The notes under the pieces were generated by a model, which worked only from the letters and a program-made list of their open reading frames with translations, had not been told where the DNA came from and made no database searches. A stretch of DNA of 8,211 nt from JANXVV01 sp038230975 (GTDB lineage Bacteria; Planctomycetota; Phycisphaerae; Tepidisphaerales; Tepidisphaeraceae), in assembly GCA_038230975.1 (NCBI GenBank), contig JBBRMF010000236.1, forward strand, positions 1 through 8,211, written 5' to 3'. The stretch's first letter is position 1; each line of letters begins with the position of its first letter. Positions 6,797 through 8,211 of the stretch are shown piece by piece. Position numbers and translations under genes: made by a program.

Positions 6797-7806
6797 AAAC
6801 GATCACATTTTTCAACAATAAAGGCGGGGTGGGTAAGACATCCATGGTCTACCATCTCGCGTGGATGTTCCACGATTTGGGGCACCGCGTACTCGCAGTT
6901 GACTTGGACCCGCAATCGAATCTCACGAGCATGTTCCTGGATGAACCAGAGTTGGAAAAACTGTGGCCGGACGGTCCCCATCCGCTCACGATCCTGGGCA
7001 GCATCGAACCGCTCATCGAAAGCCTCGGTGACTTGCGTAATCCGATCCCGGTAGAAATCACCCCGCGCTTAGCCCTGATTCCAGGCGATCTAGGACTCAG
7101 CACGTTCGAGGATCGCTTGTCGGACGCATGGGGTAAATGCCTTGATGACAAGGCTCCAATTGCCGGAGATGGCTTCCGGGTGGTCACCGCATTCCACCGC
7201 GCCATGAAGACTGTCGCAGAGGACCAGAAAAGCGATATCGTTCTGATGGATGTCGGCCCGAATATTGGAGCGATGAATCGGGCGGCATTGGTCGCGGCAG
7301 ACTTCGTGGTGATTCCGTTGGGGGCCGACTTATTTTCCCTTCAAGGCCTTCGCAATCTAGGACCGACGCTGAGAGAATGGCGGGAAGGTTGGAATTCTCG
7401 CCGTAAAGGTAAAGTTCCCACTGGCATGTCGCTTCCATCCGGTCAGATGAAACCACTCGGGTATGTTCTTTTGAATCCATCCGTGCGTGAGAATCGACCC
7501 GTTAAATCTTATTTGCAGTGGGCCAACCGCATTCCCAATAGCTATGCGAAAGAAATATTACAGGAGCCTCCCACGGCGGTGTCGATTGATGATGACCCAA
7601 ACAAACTCGCCATGCTAAAGCATTTCAAAAGTCTCATGCCGATGGCGCAGGATGCGCGAAAACCGATGTTCGATTTGTCCGCCGCGGACGGTGCCATCGG
7701 GGGACATTCGGCAGCGGTTCAAGATTGCAAGATTCAATTCCGCGCATTAGCCAACCGCATATTGATGGCAATCGGAAGTAGTGGCGAGGTTGATGTCCTA
7801 AATTAG
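6793..7806 (+). CDS. ParA/MinD-family ATPase, orphan (no ParB)
   Basis: 337-residue deviant-Walker ATPase. Walker A is KGGVGKT (10-16) with both the signature K10 and catalytic K15. Walker A' is VLAVDLDPQSNLT (33-45) with D37 and D39. Walker B is IVLMDVGPNIGAMNRAAL (149-166, D153), followed by DFVVIPLGADLFSLQGL (170-186). Such proteins dimerise with ATP and bind non-specific DNA or a partner. Residues 222-256 (GYVLLNP...RPVKSYLQWANRIPNSYAKEIL) differ from chromosomal Soj/ParA and suit the accessory-type ParA subgroup. Translation is coupled to the preceding gene: its ATG overlaps the stop as ATGA, and GGGGAAG lies 5 nt upstream inside that gene. No parB or parS-like site follows, so plasmid or chromosome partition is not supported. 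It most likely works with the AlbA_2/GHKL protein. The stop is TAG at 7804-7806. Confidence 0.9.
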   Translation: MKTITFFNNKGGVGKTSMVYHLAWMFHDLGHRVLAVDLDPQSNLTSMFLDEPELEKLWPDGPHPLTILGSIEPLIESLGDLRNPIPVEITPRLALIPGDLGLSTFEDRLSDAWGKCLDDKAPIAGDGFRVVTAFHRAMKTVAEDQKSDIVLMDVGPNIGAMNRAALVAADFVVIPLGADLFSLQGLRNLGPTLREWREGWNSRRKGKVPTGMSLPSGQMKPLGYVLLNPSVRENRPVKSYLQWANRIPNSYAKEILQEPPTAVSIDDDPNKLAMLKHFKSLMPMAQDARKPMFDLSAADGAIGGHSAAVQDCKIQFRALANRILMAIGSSGEVDVLN

Positions 7807-7828
7807 AAATTAGTTATGACTTAAGTGA

Positions 7829-8137
7829 ATGGCATTCGGGAGTGTCCCCTTTTCGACTCGCAGACACCGTTCAAAACCCTACACAGCCCCCATGCCGGGG
7901 GAAATTCATCCTGACGAAATCCGCGCAAGATCGAAAGTCAGTTTTGAATCGGACGATTTCCCCAAGTATTGCGCGCGGGCTGACTTCGCAGCCCCCAATT
8001 TCCAGGATGGATCGGCGTCCGATAATAATGGATGGCAACAAAATGCCATCCAAACACGAGATTTGTCGCGTTTTTCCAACCGGTCGCAGATAGATTTGCC
8101 GATATCCACCGTGCTGATCCAGGGCCTCCGCATGTAG
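7829..8137 (+). CDS. possible small hypothetical ORF downstream of the ParA-like gene
   Basis: 102-codon frame beginning 22 nt after the ParA-like stop on the same strand. The predicted protein is hydrophilic (Arg/Ser/Asp-rich) with no membrane segment, signal peptide or known motif. Codon choice is not implausible, but the ribosome site is poor (AAGTGA only) and the same DNA carries many perfect inverted repeats that suggest non-coding function. Overlapping frames on the minus strand are open as well (for example 7906-8133), so openness alone says little. Confidence 0.2.
   Translation: MAFGSVPFSTRRHRSKPYTAPMPGEIHPDEIRARSKVSFESDDFPKYCARADFAAPNFQDGSASDNNGWQQNAIQTRDLSRFSNRSQIDLPISTVLIQGLRM
7887..7901. 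repeat. GC-only 5-bp stem-loop
   Basis: CCCCC and GGGGG around a 5-nt ATGCC loop, about 80 nt after the ParA-like stop. It is not followed by a T-run on the plus strand, so it is not a standard intrinsic terminator. Confidence 0.4.
7977..7994. repeat. 6-bp stem-loop
   Basis: GGGCTG and CAGCCC around the loop ACTTCG. It lies inside the longer 7948-7955/8016-8023 pairing. No T-run follows. Confidence 0.4.
8029..8052 (-). terminator. perfect 9-bp stem-loop, possible terminator for a minus-strand gene
   Basis: TGGATGGCA and TGCCATCCA pair perfectly around a 6-nt A-rich loop. On the minus strand the stem is followed by TTATTATC, a T-rich though broken tract, so it could end transcription of the gene that seems to stop at 8140. 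On the plus strand no T's follow. It is the strongest single hairpin in the window. Confidence 0.4.
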
Positions 8138-8139
8138 TT

Positions 8140-8211
8140 TTATTGCTTAAGTCCATTGATGAGGTAATCCGGGTCCAGCGAGCATAGGAATCGCTGGCCT
8201 TTGAGACTGAT
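8140..8211 (-). CDS. possible 3' end of a minus-strand gene entering from the right
   Basis: 23 codons followed by TAA (8142-8140) read RFLCSLDPDYLINGLKQ at the end, a protein-like sequence. It runs off the window edge, so neither family nor start can be judged. A second minus frame is also open across the edge (stop near 7938), but its Trp/Ser-rich product looks less natural. A T-rich stem-loop 88 nt downstream would suit a gene ending here. Confidence 0.35.
   Translation of the reverse strand: MSLKGQRFLCSLDPDYLINGLKQ

Larger units (their letters stand above)
7829..8052. ncRNA. candidate structured non-coding region (nested inverted repeats)
   Basis: Perfect complementary pairs found by eye: ATGGCATT (7829-7836) with AATGCCAT (8042-8049); TTCAAAAC (7870-7877) with GTTTTGAA (7941-7948); CCCCC (7887-7891) with GGGGG (7897-7901); ATCGGACG (7948-7955) with CGTCCGAT (8016-8023); GGGCTG (7977-7982) with CAGCCC (7989-7994); TGGATGGCA (8029-8037) with TGCCATCCA (8044-8052). 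Most nest without conflict: two long helices, each enclosing a short hairpin. The first pair competes with the last hairpin, and the ATCGGACG/CGTCCGAT helix competes with a local hairpin at 8011-8023. It could be a leader/trailer RNA, a small RNA or a terminator cluster. The strand is not determined, and some pairs are expected by chance. Confidence 0.3.

Noticed and set aside
6793..7806. Plasmid or chromosome partition locus
   Set aside because: No parB follows, no parS-type palindrome was seen, and the upstream partner is an AlbA_2/GHKL protein.
7829..8052. Retron-like non-coding RNA
   Set aside because: The closing repeat suggests such a topology, but there is no reverse transcriptase in the window and the neighbours are an AlbA_2/GHKL protein and a ParA-like ATPase.
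1..8211. CRISPR array, tRNA, rRNA, insertion sequence or integrase
   Set aside because: No regularly spaced repeats, no cloverleaf or conserved rRNA segments, no transposase or recombinase motifs and no terminal inverted repeats with target duplication were seen.

Overview
The window looks like chromosomal DNA of a Gram-negative-type bacterium with mid-50s percent GC by eye. Type IV pilus assembly genes are present. A planctomycete of the Phycisphaerae type would fit the divergent Pil proteins and the gene order, but this is inference and no rRNA or other taxonomic marker lies in the window.

Left part (1-5151, minus strand): a type IV pilus/type II secretion-like operon read right to left. 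The order is pilM (actin-like cytoplasmic ring protein), pilN and pilO (inner-membrane alignment subcomplex), a PilP/GspC-like bitopic protein, and pilB (extension ATPase, cut by the left window edge a few residues before its expected end). PilM binds the cytoplasmic tail of PilN, PilN and PilO pair in the periplasm, the PilP/GspC-like protein should link them outward to a secretin, and PilB powers pilin assembly. No secretin gene follows the PilP-position gene; pilB comes 4 nt after it. The sequence supports one transcription unit with leader DNA upstream of pilM.

Middle (5152-5614): a 463-nt divergent intergenic region. It contains a 30-bp imperfect palindrome (24 of 30 positions symmetric) about 105 bp upstream of pilM, next to a possible -10 element for the leftward operon.

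Right part (5615-7806, plus strand): a two-gene unit with a 4-nt ATGA overlap. The first gene encodes an AlbA_2 (Schlafen-like) plus GHKL-ATPase protein. The second encodes a ParA/MinD-like deviant-Walker ATPase with no ParB partner. The pair is plausible as an accessory or defence/regulatory module, though no known system could be assigned from the sequence.

Far right (7807-8211): no convincing complete gene. The region is unusually rich in perfect inverted repeats between 7829 and 8052 (a candidate structured RNA or terminator region) and ends in what may be the 3' tail of a minus-strand gene entering from the right. No tRNA, rRNA, CRISPR array, transposase or integrase was seen.
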